Below, piece after piece: positions 40,475-48,518 of a stretch of 64,000 nt of DNA (position 1 is its first letter; every line of letters starts with the position of its first letter). Made by a program: the position numbers and the translations under genes. Location of the stretch: NCBI RefSeq assembly GCF_000720175.1, contig NZ_JOIX01000028.1, positions 1 to 64,000 on the forward strand, given 5' to 3'. Under the pieces are notes generated by a model that was given only the letters and a program-made list of their open reading frames with translations, ran no database searches and had not been told where the DNA came from. This stretch comes from Streptomyces sp. NRRL S-337 (GTDB lineage Bacteria > Actinomycetota > Actinomycetes > Streptomycetales > Streptomycetaceae).

Positions 40475-41356
40475 TCACGGGCGGGCTTCGAGGACCTGCA
40501 GGCGGCGTTCGACCCGCGGCGGCAGCCGGCGGCGGCGCGCCAGTGCGGCCGGCAGCCGTTGGGCCGTCTCGGACAGCGCGCGCCGGGCGTCCGGATCGTC
40601 GAGGCTGTCCAGCGCCAGCCGCACGGTGTGGGTGAGCGCATGGCGGTAGGGGCGGCGCAGCCAGGCGGCGAGCACCGCGTTGCGCCGTACCCGTACGGTG
40701 CGGCCCGGCCGGGGGGTGCCGTCCGGGCCGTCGGGCTGGTGACGGGCGGTCAGCTCGGCGCAGTAGGCGACCCCCCACCCGACGGCCTCCAGGTCCATGG
40801 CGAGCAGGGATTCCTCGGCGCCGAAGTGCAGGACGGGGTGGAAGCCGCCCACCGCCAGGAAGGCCGTCCGGCGCACCACCGCGGCGCAGGCCAGGAAGCC
40901 GAGCACGGAGGGCCCGGGGAGGTCGGGTTCCCGGCCCAGGGGGGAGGCGGCGAGGGCGGCGTTGAGCGGGTCGCGGGCACCGGCGGGGCCGATCAGGGTG
41001 CTGGCCGCGGCGAGGCCGAGCCGGGGGTGGTGGTCGAAGAGGTCGGCGGCGCGGGCCAGGGCGCCCGGTTCCCACCATGAGTCGTCGTCGCTGAAGGCCA
41101 CGTAGGGGGTGGTCAGGGCCGCGGCACCGTAAGTGCGGCCGACCGCGCCGAGGTTGCGGCCCGCGGTGAGTACGTGCACGGCGGGGTGGTGGGTGCGGAC
41201 CGCCTCCGGGGTGCCGTCGGAGGAGCCGTTGTCCACGACGACGACCGGTGGCCGCTCGGGGAGGCCGGCCAGCCGGTCGAGGGTGCGGGCCAGGCTGTGC
41301 CACCGGTTGCGGGTGATGACCACGACGCCGACCCGGGAGGTGGTCCGCGACGTCAC
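40475..41356 (-). CDS. Glycosyltransferase family 2 (paralogue of the next gene)
   Basis: 293 aa from GTG 41356, overlapping the hldE stop by 4 bp (GTGA), with GAAGG 7 nt upstream. It has the same order of motifs as its paralogue: VVVITRNRWHSLARTLDRL, VVVDNGSSDGT, FSDDDSWWEPG, and an acceptor segment FGAEESLLAMDLEAVGWG. The nearly identical N-terminal halves point to tandem duplication; the C-terminal halves are more different. The sugar and acceptor are unknown. Confidence 0.88.
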   Translation of the reverse strand: MTSRTTSRVGVVVITRNRWHSLARTLDRLAGLPERPPVVVVDNGSSDGTPEAVRTHHPAVHVLTAGRNLGAVGRTYGAAALTTPYVAFSDDDSWWEPGALARAADLFDHHPRLGLAAASTLIGPAGARDPLNAALAASPLGREPDLPGPSVLGFLACAAVVRRTAFLAVGGFHPVLHFGAEESLLAMDLEAVGWGVAYCAELTARHQPDGPDGTPRPGRTVRVRRNAVLAAWLRRPYRHALTHTVRLALDSLDDPDARRALSETAQRLPAALARRRRLPPRVERRLQVLEARP

Positions 41357-42753
41357 GAGCGGGCCTTCGGCGGGCCGGTGGCGGAGCGGGCGGCGCGCCG
41401 CGCCAGCGCGGTGGTGGAGCGGCCGTCCAGATAGGGCAGGACCAGCGCCTGGCCGCCCCATTCCTGGACGGTGGCGGCCTCGGGCAGGGTGTCGACGGTG
41501 TAGTCGCCGCCCTTGACCCAGACGTCCGGACGCAGCCGGCGCAGCAGGTTCACCGGGGAGTCCTCGTCGAAGACCGCGACCGCGTCCACGCAGCCCAGGC
41601 CGGTCAGCACCCGCCTCCGGTCGTCGAGGCGGGTGAGCGGGCGGTCCGGGCCCTTGAGCCGGGCGACCGACGCGTCGGAGTTGAGGCAGACGATGAGGCA
41701 GTCGCCGATCCGCCGGGCGCTCTCCAGGAGTCCGACGTGCCCGGCGTGCAGCAGGTCGAAGCAGCCGCCGGTGGCGATGACGGTGCCGCCGCGGGCCCGG
41801 ACCGAGCGGGCCAGCGCGAACGGATCGGCGTCCCGCGGCGGGGTGTGGTCCGCGGGCGGCGGGCCGTCCCACAGCGCCCGGCTGCCGGCGCCGCCGGCGG
41901 CGACGAAGGAGGTGGCTTCGGTGACGGCGAGCTGCACGGCTTCCTCGGGCAGCGCACCGTCGGCGAGCGCGGCGGCCGCGGTGGCGGCGAAGCAGTCGCC
42001 GGCCCCGCAGGGGTCGCCGGTGGCCCGGTACGGGGCGGGCACCAGCATCGGGGAGTCGCCGCCGGCCCTGGCCAGCAGCGCGCCGCGGGCGCCGAGCGTC
42101 ACCGCGACGGCGGCCGCGTGCCAGTGGGCGGCCAGCCGGCTGCCGCGCGCCGCGTCGGCGTGCAGGGACCGGGCGTCGTCGCCGGTCAGCGCCCGGGCCT
42201 CGGCCGCGTTGGGGGTCACCAGCCGCGCACCGGGGACCGGCCGGCCGCCCCTGGGGTGCGGGTCCCACACCAGCGGCCCGCGGCGCGCGGCGTCGGCGAG
42301 CCGCCCGGCGACCGCCCGGGCGGTGCCGCGGCCGTAGTCGGCGACCAGGACGGCCCGCGCCGCGTCGAGCGCGGCGGCCACGTCGGGACCGGCCTCGCCC
42401 GGGGTGCCGCCCCCGCGGTCGAAGCGCACCAGGGGCCGGCCGCCGGCCAGCACCCGGGTCTTCTCGGGCAGCGTGCCGGTCAGCGGAAGCTCCACCAGCC
42501 GCAGCACCGGGCGGAGTTGGCGGCGGACCTGCTCGCTCGCCGGGTCGTCACCCAGAGCCGTCACCAGGGTCACCTCACGGCCGGCCCGGGCGGCGAGCGC
42601 GGCGGCCAGCCCGGCCCCGCCCGGCCGGCTGCGGTCGTCGGCCACCTCCACGACCGGGGCGGGCGCGTCCGGAGCCAGCCGGGTGGCGTCACCGGCCAGG
42701 TCCCGGTCCAGCAGGACGTCGCCGACGACGAGCAGCGGCTGACGGGAGCTCAT
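41353..42753 (-). CDS. hldE: Bifunctional heptose-7-phosphate kinase / heptose-1-phosphate adenylyltransferase
   Basis: 466 aa from ATG 42753, in the normal HldE length range. The N-terminal PfkB-type kinase starts LLVVGDVLLDRDLAGD and ends with the anion-hole GAGDCFAA (about residue 255). The C-terminal nucleotidyltransferase begins VIATGGCFDLLHAGHVGLL (about 335), with the HxGH motif, and later KGGDYTVDTLPE. It phosphorylates D-glycero-D-manno-heptose 7-phosphate at C1 and, after GmhB acts, attaches AMP to give ADP-heptose. It overlaps gmhA and the GT2 gene by 4 bp on each side. Finding this enzyme in a monoderm is unusual. Confidence 0.92.
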   Translation of the reverse strand: MSSRQPLLVVGDVLLDRDLAGDATRLAPDAPAPVVEVADDRSRPGGAGLAAALAARAGREVTLVTALGDDPASEQVRRQLRPVLRLVELPLTGTLPEKTRVLAGGRPLVRFDRGGGTPGEAGPDVAAALDAARAVLVADYGRGTARAVAGRLADAARRGPLVWDPHPRGGRPVPGARLVTPNAAEARALTGDDARSLHADAARGSRLAAHWHAAAVAVTLGARGALLARAGGDSPMLVPAPYRATGDPCGAGDCFAATAAAALADGALPEEAVQLAVTEATSFVAAGGAGSRALWDGPPPADHTPPRDADPFALARSVRARGGTVIATGGCFDLLHAGHVGLLESARRIGDCLIVCLNSDASVARLKGPDRPLTRLDDRRRVLTGLGCVDAVAVFDEDSPVNLLRRLRPDVWVKGGDYTVDTLPEAATVQEWGGQALVLPYLDGRSTTALARRAARSATGPPKARS

Positions 42754-43382
42754 ACGGCGCCCTCCGGGCTGATGCCGGGCTCCTCCGCGGACAGGGCGGC
42801 GGCGGCCTCGGGGCCGGCCGCGTCGAAGTTCTCGCACAGGATGTGCAGCGCGATCAGATGCGCCTCCTGGACGGTGGCGCTGCTGGCCGATTCGATGCAC
42901 AGCGCTTCGTCGGCCGCGTCGGCCAGCGGGTTGGGCCGCGGACCGGTCAGCGCCCACACCCGCAGTCCGGCCTTGCGGGCGGTGTCGGCGGCGGCGAGCA
43001 GATTGCCGCTGCGGCCCGAGGTGGACAGCAGCACCAGGATGTCGCCGGGCCGGCCGTGGGCCGCGACCTGCCGGGCGAAGACCTGGTCGAAACCGTAGTC
43101 GTTGCCGATCGCGGTGACGCTGGAGGTCTCCGCGTGCAGTGCGACGGCGGAGTAGGCGGGACGTTCCTGCTGGTAGCGGCCGACCAGTTCGGCCGTCAGG
43201 TGCTGGGCCTGGGCCGCGCTGCCGCCGTTGCCCGCCGCGAGCAGCCGGCCGCCCAGCGGCAGTACGGCGCTGAGGTGGGAGGCCCACTGCGCGAGCTGGT
43301 GCAGACTGTGCCGGCGCAGATGGCCCAGCGCCTCCTGGAGGGACTGGCAGTGCTGGTGTGCGCTCTCAAGGGGATGGCTCAT
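42750..43382 (-). CDS. gmhA: Phosphoheptose isomerase (SIS domain)
   Basis: 210 aa from ATG 43382. SIS fold with GRLLAAGNGGSAAQAQHLTAEL (about residues 45-65) and LLSTSGRSGN (about 118-127), as in GmhA, which turns sedoheptulose 7-phosphate into heptose 7-phosphate. Length fits. The stop overlaps hldE by 4 bp. It is the first gene of its unit: a 139-bp gap with a 26-bp palindrome separates it from the genes upstream. The ribosome site is not obvious, so the start is less sure than the identity. Confidence 0.9.
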   Translation of the reverse strand: MSHPLESAHQHCQSLQEALGHLRRHSLHQLAQWASHLSAVLPLGGRLLAAGNGGSAAQAQHLTAELVGRYQQERPAYSAVALHAETSSVTAIGNDYGFDQVFARQVAAHGRPGDILVLLSTSGRSGNLLAAADTARKAGLRVWALTGPRPNPLADAADEALCIESASSATVQEAHLIALHILCENFDAAGPEAAAALSAEEPGISPEGAV

Positions 43383-43458
43383 GTCGATCGGGCCGCTCCG
43401 TGCGTGAAACCGGCGGCGGTCGGGGCCCGCACCTCCTTCAAAAGTCCGCGGTCGTGGG

Positions 43459-43484
43459 CCGGCCGACCCGGCCGGGTCGGCCGG
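43459..43484. terminator. 26-bp perfect palindrome, probable terminator
   Basis: The whole 26 bp is self-complementary, giving an 11-bp GC stem with a 4-nt loop when folded. It lies in the only large gap of the minus-strand glycan cluster, after the glycosyltransferase ending at 43522 and before gmhA. It likely ends the upstream transcript; operator function is also possible. Confidence 0.6.
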
Positions 43485-43521
43485 GGCGGGAAAGCGTCGT
43501 CCCGGGCTGGTTGACGGTTCG

Positions 43522-44760
43522 TCAGACGGCCTCCGGCACGGTCGGCCGGTGCGCGAGCAGCCCGCGGTAGACGGTCTCGGTGGCCGCCGCGACGGTGTCC
43601 CAGCCGTAGCGGGCCAGGACCCGGCGGCGGCCCGCGGCTCCGCAGGCGGCCCGGTGTTCGGGGTCGGCGAGGAGTTCGCCGACGGCCCGGGCGAGTGCGC
43701 CCGGGTCGCGGGGCGGGACCAGCCGTCCCGAGACGGTGTCGACGACGGTGTCCAGCTGGCCGCCGACCGCGGTGGCGACCACCGGGGTGCCGCAGGCCAT
43801 GGCCTCCAGGGGCACGATCCCGAACGGTTCGTAGTCCGCCGGGCACAGCACCACGTCGGCGGCGCGCAGCAGCGGCGGGACGTCCTCGCACGGCACCCCG
43901 CCGGTGAAGCGGACCCGGTCGGCCACCCCGGCCGCCCGGGCGAGCGCCCGCAACCGCCGGACCTCGGGATCCTGGTCGAGCTCGGCGGCGGGCGGCCCGC
44001 CGGCGATGACGAGGTGGGCGTCGGGCAGCCGGGACAGCGCGGAGACGGACAGCGCGGCTCCCTTGCGGGGCACCAGTCTGCCGAGTTGCAGCAGCAGATG
44101 GCGCACCGGGCCGCGGTCGGCGACCGGCCCGTGCGGGCTGAACGCGGTGGCGTCCACCCCGCACGGCACCACGCTGACCTTGCGGGACGGGATGCCCATC
44201 CGGGTCAGTTCGGTGACCTCGTCGCGGCAGGTGGCGATCACCTGGTCGCAGCCGTCGCCGACCTCGGCCTCGGAGGGGATGCGGCTGGCCGGGCTGGTGT
44301 CGCTGTCCTTCTGATGGCGCCGCTTGACGGTGCCCAGCGCGTGGTACGTGTGGGCCAGCGGCAGGTCCAGCTTCCGGGTGGCCTGCAGGGCGGCGAGTCC
44401 GGACATCCAGAAGTGCGAGTGCACCACGTCCGGCGGCCCGAGTGCCCACTCCTCGGTCAGCAGCCGGCCGAACTCCGGGATGAACGGCAGGAGTTCGTCC
44501 TTGGGCAGGTGGCACGGCGGGCCCACGGCGATGTGCCGGACGGTCACCCCCGGTCGCAGGCCGACCTGGTCGGGTGTGTCGGGTGCGTCCCGGCGGGTGT
44601 ACACGGTGACCCGGTGGCCGCGGTCGGCGAGCGCACCGGCCAGCCGCGCCACGTGGACGTTCTGGCCGCCGGCGTCCACACCTCCGAGGACCGCGAGCGG
44701 GCTGGCGTGCTCGGAGACCAGCGCGATGGACAGACGGGGGGCGGTGCCGCGGGTGGTCAT
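43522..44760 (-). CDS. Glycosyltransferase family 4 (GT-B)
   Basis: 412 aa from ATG 44760, overlapping the stop of the gene before it by 4 bp. It shows the sucrose-synthase/MshA-like start LAVLGGVDAGGQNVHVARLA, VVHSHFWMSG, and the C-terminal donor motif CPADYEPFGIVPLEAMACGTPVV, with the ExxxxxxxE-type pattern (E in EPFGIVPLE). This is close to glycosyltransferases that take UDP- or GDP-sugars. It closes the upstream glycan transcription unit, just before the palindrome. Confidence 0.9.
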   Translation of the reverse strand: MTTRGTAPRLSIALVSEHASPLAVLGGVDAGGQNVHVARLAGALADRGHRVTVYTRRDAPDTPDQVGLRPGVTVRHIAVGPPCHLPKDELLPFIPEFGRLLTEEWALGPPDVVHSHFWMSGLAALQATRKLDLPLAHTYHALGTVKRRHQKDSDTSPASRIPSEAEVGDGCDQVIATCRDEVTELTRMGIPSRKVSVVPCGVDATAFSPHGPVADRGPVRHLLLQLGRLVPRKGAALSVSALSRLPDAHLVIAGGPPAAELDQDPEVRRLRALARAAGVADRVRFTGGVPCEDVPPLLRAADVVLCPADYEPFGIVPLEAMACGTPVVATAVGGQLDTVVDTVSGRLVPPRDPGALARAVGELLADPEHRAACGAAGRRRVLARYGWDTVAAATETVYRGLLAHRPTVPEAV

Positions 44761-45722
44761 GCGAGTACCTCCGTGATCAGGCTTTCCCAGTCGTGGAGAA
44801 AGCGCTTGAGCCCGTACCGGCCGAGCGCGGCCTGCCGGGCCCGGGCGCCGTCCTCGGCGGCGGCTTCCGGTTCGGCCAGGTAGGTGCGGACGGCGCGGGC
44901 GAGGATCTCGGGACGGTTGGAGAGCGTGCCGGCGCCGGGGGGTACCGCCTCGACGGCTTCCGTCGTCGCCAGCGCCACCACCGGCATTCCCAGGTGCATG
45001 GCCTCCAGCAGGGACAGTCCGAGCGAGGTCCAGCGCACGGGGTGCAGGTACACCCGCCGCTCGGCCATCGCGGTGTGCAGCTCCGCCTGCCGGAGATCGA
45101 CCGTGCGGCAGGCGTCCGGGGAGAGGCCGAGGTGGCCGGCGAGTCCCTCGGTGCGCATGCCGAAGACGTCGAGCGGGGCGGCCTCGGCCAGTGCCGGCAG
45201 CAGGTCGGTACCGACGGTCCGCCCGCGGCGGAGCGGCTCGTTGACGACGACGGCGGCGCGTGGGAGCCGGCCGGTGTAGCGGTGGCCGGGGTCGACGATG
45301 CCGTGCTCGATCACGGCGGTGCGGGTCCGGCCGCCGTCCCAGAACAGCCGGTTGAAGTGGGTGACGTGCACCAGCACCAGGTCGTCGCGGTCGGCGTACG
45401 GGTGCCGGGTGTGCGGTACGGCGCCGTCGGGGGCGTTGTGCTCCAGGTAGACGGCGGGGAGGTCACGGCCGGGGCGGCGGCCGCCGAGCCAGGACGCGGC
45501 GAGTTCCGCCTCGTGCGGCCGCTGCAGGACGACCAGGTCGACGGGGGTCTCCCGGAGCTGTGCGGGGGTCTTCTCCTGCACCGATCCGGGCCAGGGGAAG
45601 GTACGGGCCCGGCCCCGCCCGTCGGGTCCGCGGTCGGGGGTGACCGGCACCAGGTAGGTGTGCGGGCCCTGGACGAACGCGGTGGTCCAGGAGCCGTGCA
45701 CATGCCACAGCAGGATGTTCAT
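44757..45722 (-). CDS. Glycosyltransferase, GT4-like with unusual N-terminus
   Basis: 321 aa from ATG 45722 with ATGA coupling to the gene before it and to the gene after it. It starts MNILLWHVHGSWTTAFVQG, then VDLVVLQRPHEAEL and VYLEHNAPDG. The C-terminal half has HPVRWTSLGLSLLEAMHLGMPVV, the donor-site ExxxxxxxE-type helix of GT-B enzymes. The N-terminal domain is shorter than in standard GT4. I do not recognise the donor or acceptor. Confidence 0.78.
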   Translation of the reverse strand: MNILLWHVHGSWTTAFVQGPHTYLVPVTPDRGPDGRGRARTFPWPGSVQEKTPAQLRETPVDLVVLQRPHEAELAASWLGGRRPGRDLPAVYLEHNAPDGAVPHTRHPYADRDDLVLVHVTHFNRLFWDGGRTRTAVIEHGIVDPGHRYTGRLPRAAVVVNEPLRRGRTVGTDLLPALAEAAPLDVFGMRTEGLAGHLGLSPDACRTVDLRQAELHTAMAERRVYLHPVRWTSLGLSLLEAMHLGMPVVALATTEAVEAVPPGAGTLSNRPEILARAVRTYLAEPEAAAEDGARARQAALGRYGLKRFLHDWESLITEVLA

Positions 45723-46834
45723 ACGGTCGCCCCTCGCTCGTCGTCGGTCGGTGTCCGCGGTGTGCCGGCTCCCGGGGCCCGGCCGTCCGCGCGGCCGGGT
45801 GCGGCCGGCAGCGCCGCGCCCCGGCCCCCCGTCACCCGGGCCAGCGCGCCCAGCAGTTCCGCGTCGGTGACCCCGTCGAGGCAGGGGTGTCCGGGCACCG
45901 GGCAGCTCCGGGCGCGGCTGTCCGCGCAGGGCGCCTGCTGGTCGCCGAGCAGGACGTGCGGGACGCCGTAGGGGGCCCATCGTTCGGCGGGGACCACCGG
46001 CGCGAAGAGGGAGACGACGGCGGTGCCCACCGCGGCGGCCAGGTGCGCCGGGCCGGTGTTGCCGACGACCACGGCCCGGGCCCCGGCGAGGACGCCGGCG
46101 AGCTGGTGCAGATCGGTGCGGCCGCCGAGGTCCAGTGCGTGGTCGCCGGCCACGGCGGCGGTCAGCCGGCGTTCGTCGGGCCCGCCGGTGACGACCACGC
46201 GGTGGCCGGCCGCCGCCAGTGCGGCCGCGGCGCGGGCGGCCCGGTCGGCGCTCCAGGCCCGGGCGGGCACCGCCGCACCGGGGTGCAGCACCACGTACGG
46301 GTCGCGGCCGGTGAGCCGCGTGGTGGCGGGCGGCGGCAGGATCTCCAGGGCTCCCCGGTCGCCGGGCGGCAGGGCGTATCCGGCGGCCTCGGCGAGGTCC
46401 AGCGCGGCCTCGGCCTCGTGGCGGTCCGGCGCCCGCCGGTGCCGGAGGTCCAGCAGCGCGCCCGGGTAGTCCGGGCTGTCCGCTGCGGTCCAGATGCCGC
46501 CGGCCATCTTGAGCAGCAGCGCGACCGGCAGCGGGCTCTGGTGGTGGGAGACGAGGATCAGGGCCCGGTCGAACCGGCCCGCGGCCAGGGCGTCGACCAG
46601 CGCGTCGGTGGTGGCCCGGCTGACCGGCGGGGGCCGCAGGCCGACCCACGGCGCGTCGTGGACCAGCACCTCGTCGACGCCGGGCAGCAGGTGGGCGGCG
46701 CGCTCGCCGGTGGGGCCGCAGAGCAGCGCGGTGTGGGACGAGCCGGCCGCCACGGCCCGTACGGCGGGCCCGGCGAGCAGCACGTCGCCGGCGCTGTCCA
46801 GCCGGACGACGAGGGTGCGCGGTGCGGTGCTCAT
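45719..46834 (-). CDS. Glycosyltransferase family 9 (ADP-heptose transferase-like)
   Basis: 371 aa from ATG 46834, overlapping gmhB by 4 bp. GT9 motifs: TLVVRLDSAGDVLLAGPAVRA, VVLHPGAAVPARAWS (about residue 180), VVVGNTGPAHLAAAVGTAVV (about 255) and FAPVVPAERWAPYG. A short cysteine set near the end (PCADSRARSCPVPGHPC) is common in WaaF/WaaC-like proteins. Together with adjacent gmhB it is the best candidate for using the ADP-heptose made by this cluster. The Pro/Arg-rich last 40 residues are probably disordered. Confidence 0.88.
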   Translation of the reverse strand: MSTAPRTLVVRLDSAGDVLLAGPAVRAVAAGSSHTALLCGPTGERAAHLLPGVDEVLVHDAPWVGLRPPPVSRATTDALVDALAAGRFDRALILVSHHQSPLPVALLLKMAGGIWTAADSPDYPGALLDLRHRRAPDRHEAEAALDLAEAAGYALPPGDRGALEILPPPATTRLTGRDPYVVLHPGAAVPARAWSADRAARAAAALAAAGHRVVVTGGPDERRLTAAVAGDHALDLGGRTDLHQLAGVLAGARAVVVGNTGPAHLAAAVGTAVVSLFAPVVPAERWAPYGVPHVLLGDQQAPCADSRARSCPVPGHPCLDGVTDAELLGALARVTGGRGAALPAAPGRADGRAPGAGTPRTPTDDERGATV

Positions 46835-47448
46835 CGCACCGGCTCCGCACTGACCGGCCGGCCCAGCAACTGCCGTACGGCGTCCGGGAGATCGGCCGCG
46901 CGGCAGGGCGCGGCGGCGATCTCCTCGGGGCGGGTGACGGGGGTGGGCACGAGCACGCCGCGGGCACCCGCGGCGCGGGCCGCGCCCAGGTCGGCGCCGA
47001 TGTCCCCGACGACGGCGGTGTCCTCGGGCGCGACGCCGAGCCGGCGGCAGGCGGCGAGCACCAGGCCGGGTGCCGGTTTGCGGCAGCCGCAGCCGTCCGC
47101 GGGCCCGTGCGGGCACACCGCCCAGACGGCGAACGGCCCCAGCAGTTCTTCCACCCGGCGCTGCACGGCCTCGACCTGGCCCCGGGTGAGCAGGCCGCGG
47201 GCCACCCCGGACTGGTTGCTGACCACGCCCACCGGGATGCCGCGGTCGCGCAGCGCGTCCAGTGCGGCCCGGGCCCCGGGCATCGGCGCGACCAGTGCCG
47301 GGTCGCCGTTGTAGGGCACGTCGGCGACCAGCGTCCCGTCCCGGTCGAAGAGCACCGCGGCGAGCCGCACCGGTGCGGGCGCGGCGGGGTACGGCCCCGA
47401 GGCGTAGAGCCAGGGACCGCCGGTCCGCTCCGGGGCGGCCACGGTCAT
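46831..47448 (-). CDS. gmhB: Heptose-1,7-bisphosphate phosphatase (HAD-IIIA)
   Basis: 205 aa from ATG 47448, overlapping neighbours by 4 bp each side. HAD motif I is LFDRDGTLV (DxDxT variant, as in GmhB), then VPYNGDP and VSNQSGVARG. The zinc loop CPHGPADGCGCRKP (Cys-x-His and Cys-x-Cys) is characteristic of GmhB, and motif III/IV is VVGDIGADLGAA. It removes the C7 phosphate of the bisphosphate between the two HldE steps. Identification is strong because the zinc loop separates it from histidinol phosphatases only subtly but the context has gmhA and hldE. Confidence 0.9.
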   Translation of the reverse strand: MTVAAPERTGGPWLYASGPYPAAPAPVRLAAVLFDRDGTLVADVPYNGDPALVAPMPGARAALDALRDRGIPVGVVSNQSGVARGLLTRGQVEAVQRRVEELLGPFAVWAVCPHGPADGCGCRKPAPGLVLAACRRLGVAPEDTAVVGDIGADLGAARAAGARGVLVPTPVTRPEEIAAAPCRAADLPDAVRQLLGRPVSAEPVR

Positions 47449-48518
47449 ACCCGTTCCGGGGCCGGCCGGGGCCGGACCTCGGGCGCGGGGTGTGCGCCGC
47501 CCCAGGGGTCCACCGGAGCGATGCGGCGGTGGCGGAGCAGGCCGCGCAGCCAGTGCGCAGTGGCGGCGGGCGGGATCAGGACGCTGGTCAGCGCCATGGT
47601 CCGGGCCTCCTCCCGGGTACGCGGCCCGGGTGCGATCCTGGCCCAGGCGAACTCGGCGGTCCCGGCGAGCCACAGGGCGGCCAGCGCCGCCGCGCCGCCC
47701 CGTTTGCCGGCCGCGCCGCACAGCAGCGCGCCGGCGGCCGCCGCGGTCACCGCGAGGTGTCCGGGGAGCCGGCCGCGCGGGGCCTGGGCGCGGCGCCACC
47801 AGCCCCGGCCGTGCCGGCGGGTCATCAGGACGTCGTCGGCGTTGCCGGCCTGCAGCCGTACCGAGACCCAGCGGTCGGCGGGGCGGACCGGGTGGGTGGT
47901 GCGGCGACGGCCCTCGGCCAGCGTCCAGCCGGTCGTCAGCACCCGCAGGGCCAGGTCCGCGTCCTCCCGGAAGGCGCGGCGGAAGCGTTCGTCGAAGCCC
48001 CCGACGCATTCCAGGGCGGCCCGGCGGTAGGCCATGTCGGCGGTGATCCAGCGGGAGGTGGCCAGTCCCGCGGTGTTGCGTTCCCAGTCGGTGGGTTCGC
48101 GCCCGGACGGCAGCGGCACGTCGATCCGGGCCGAGACGCCGGCGGTGCGCGGGGTGGCGGCGGCGAGGTCGGCGACCAGTTCCCTCGCCCAGGCGGGTCC
48201 GGGGAGCACGTCGTCGTCGAGGAAGACGATCCAGGGGGTGCCGCCGGCCGCCCGCCAGCCGGTGTTGCGGGCGGCGGCCGGGCCGCGGGCGCAGCCGGGC
48301 ACGGTCACGGTGCGGTCGCGCAGCGTCCGGGGGATGTCGGCGGGCAGCGGTGTGCAGTCGTCGAGGGGGCGGTCGTCGACGAGGATCACCCGGCGCGGCG
48401 GGGGGCCTTCGGCGGCGGCGAGCGCGGCCAGGCAGGCGGTCAGGCTGGGCCGGCCGAGCGTGGGGATCACGACGGTGTAGTCGGTGGACCGGTCGCCCGG
48501 GGCGGACGGGGCGGTCAT
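47445..48518 (-). CDS. Glycosyltransferase family 2, with C-terminal membrane segments
   Basis: 357 aa from ATG 48518, overlapping the carbamoyltransferase stop by 4 bp. GT-A motifs: TVVIPTLGRPSLTACLAAL, VILVDDRP, IVFLDDDVLPGP (about residue 98) and GGFDERFRRAFREDADLALR (about 180), the acceptor block with ED. Two hydrophobic stretches near the end (HLAVTAAAAGALLCGAAG and AALAALWLAGTAEFAWA) suggest membrane attachment. It may therefore work on a lipid-linked acceptor at the membrane. Confidence 0.88.
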   Translation of the reverse strand: MTAPSAPGDRSTDYTVVIPTLGRPSLTACLAALAAAEGPPPRRVILVDDRPLDDCTPLPADIPRTLRDRTVTVPGCARGPAAARNTGWRAAGGTPWIVFLDDDVLPGPAWARELVADLAAATPRTAGVSARIDVPLPSGREPTDWERNTAGLATSRWITADMAYRRAALECVGGFDERFRRAFREDADLALRVLTTGWTLAEGRRRTTHPVRPADRWVSVRLQAGNADDVLMTRRHGRGWWRRAQAPRGRLPGHLAVTAAAAGALLCGAAGKRGGAAALAALWLAGTAEFAWARIAPGPRTREEARTMALTSVLIPPAATAHWLRGLLRHRRIAPVDPWGGAHPAPEVRPRPAPERV

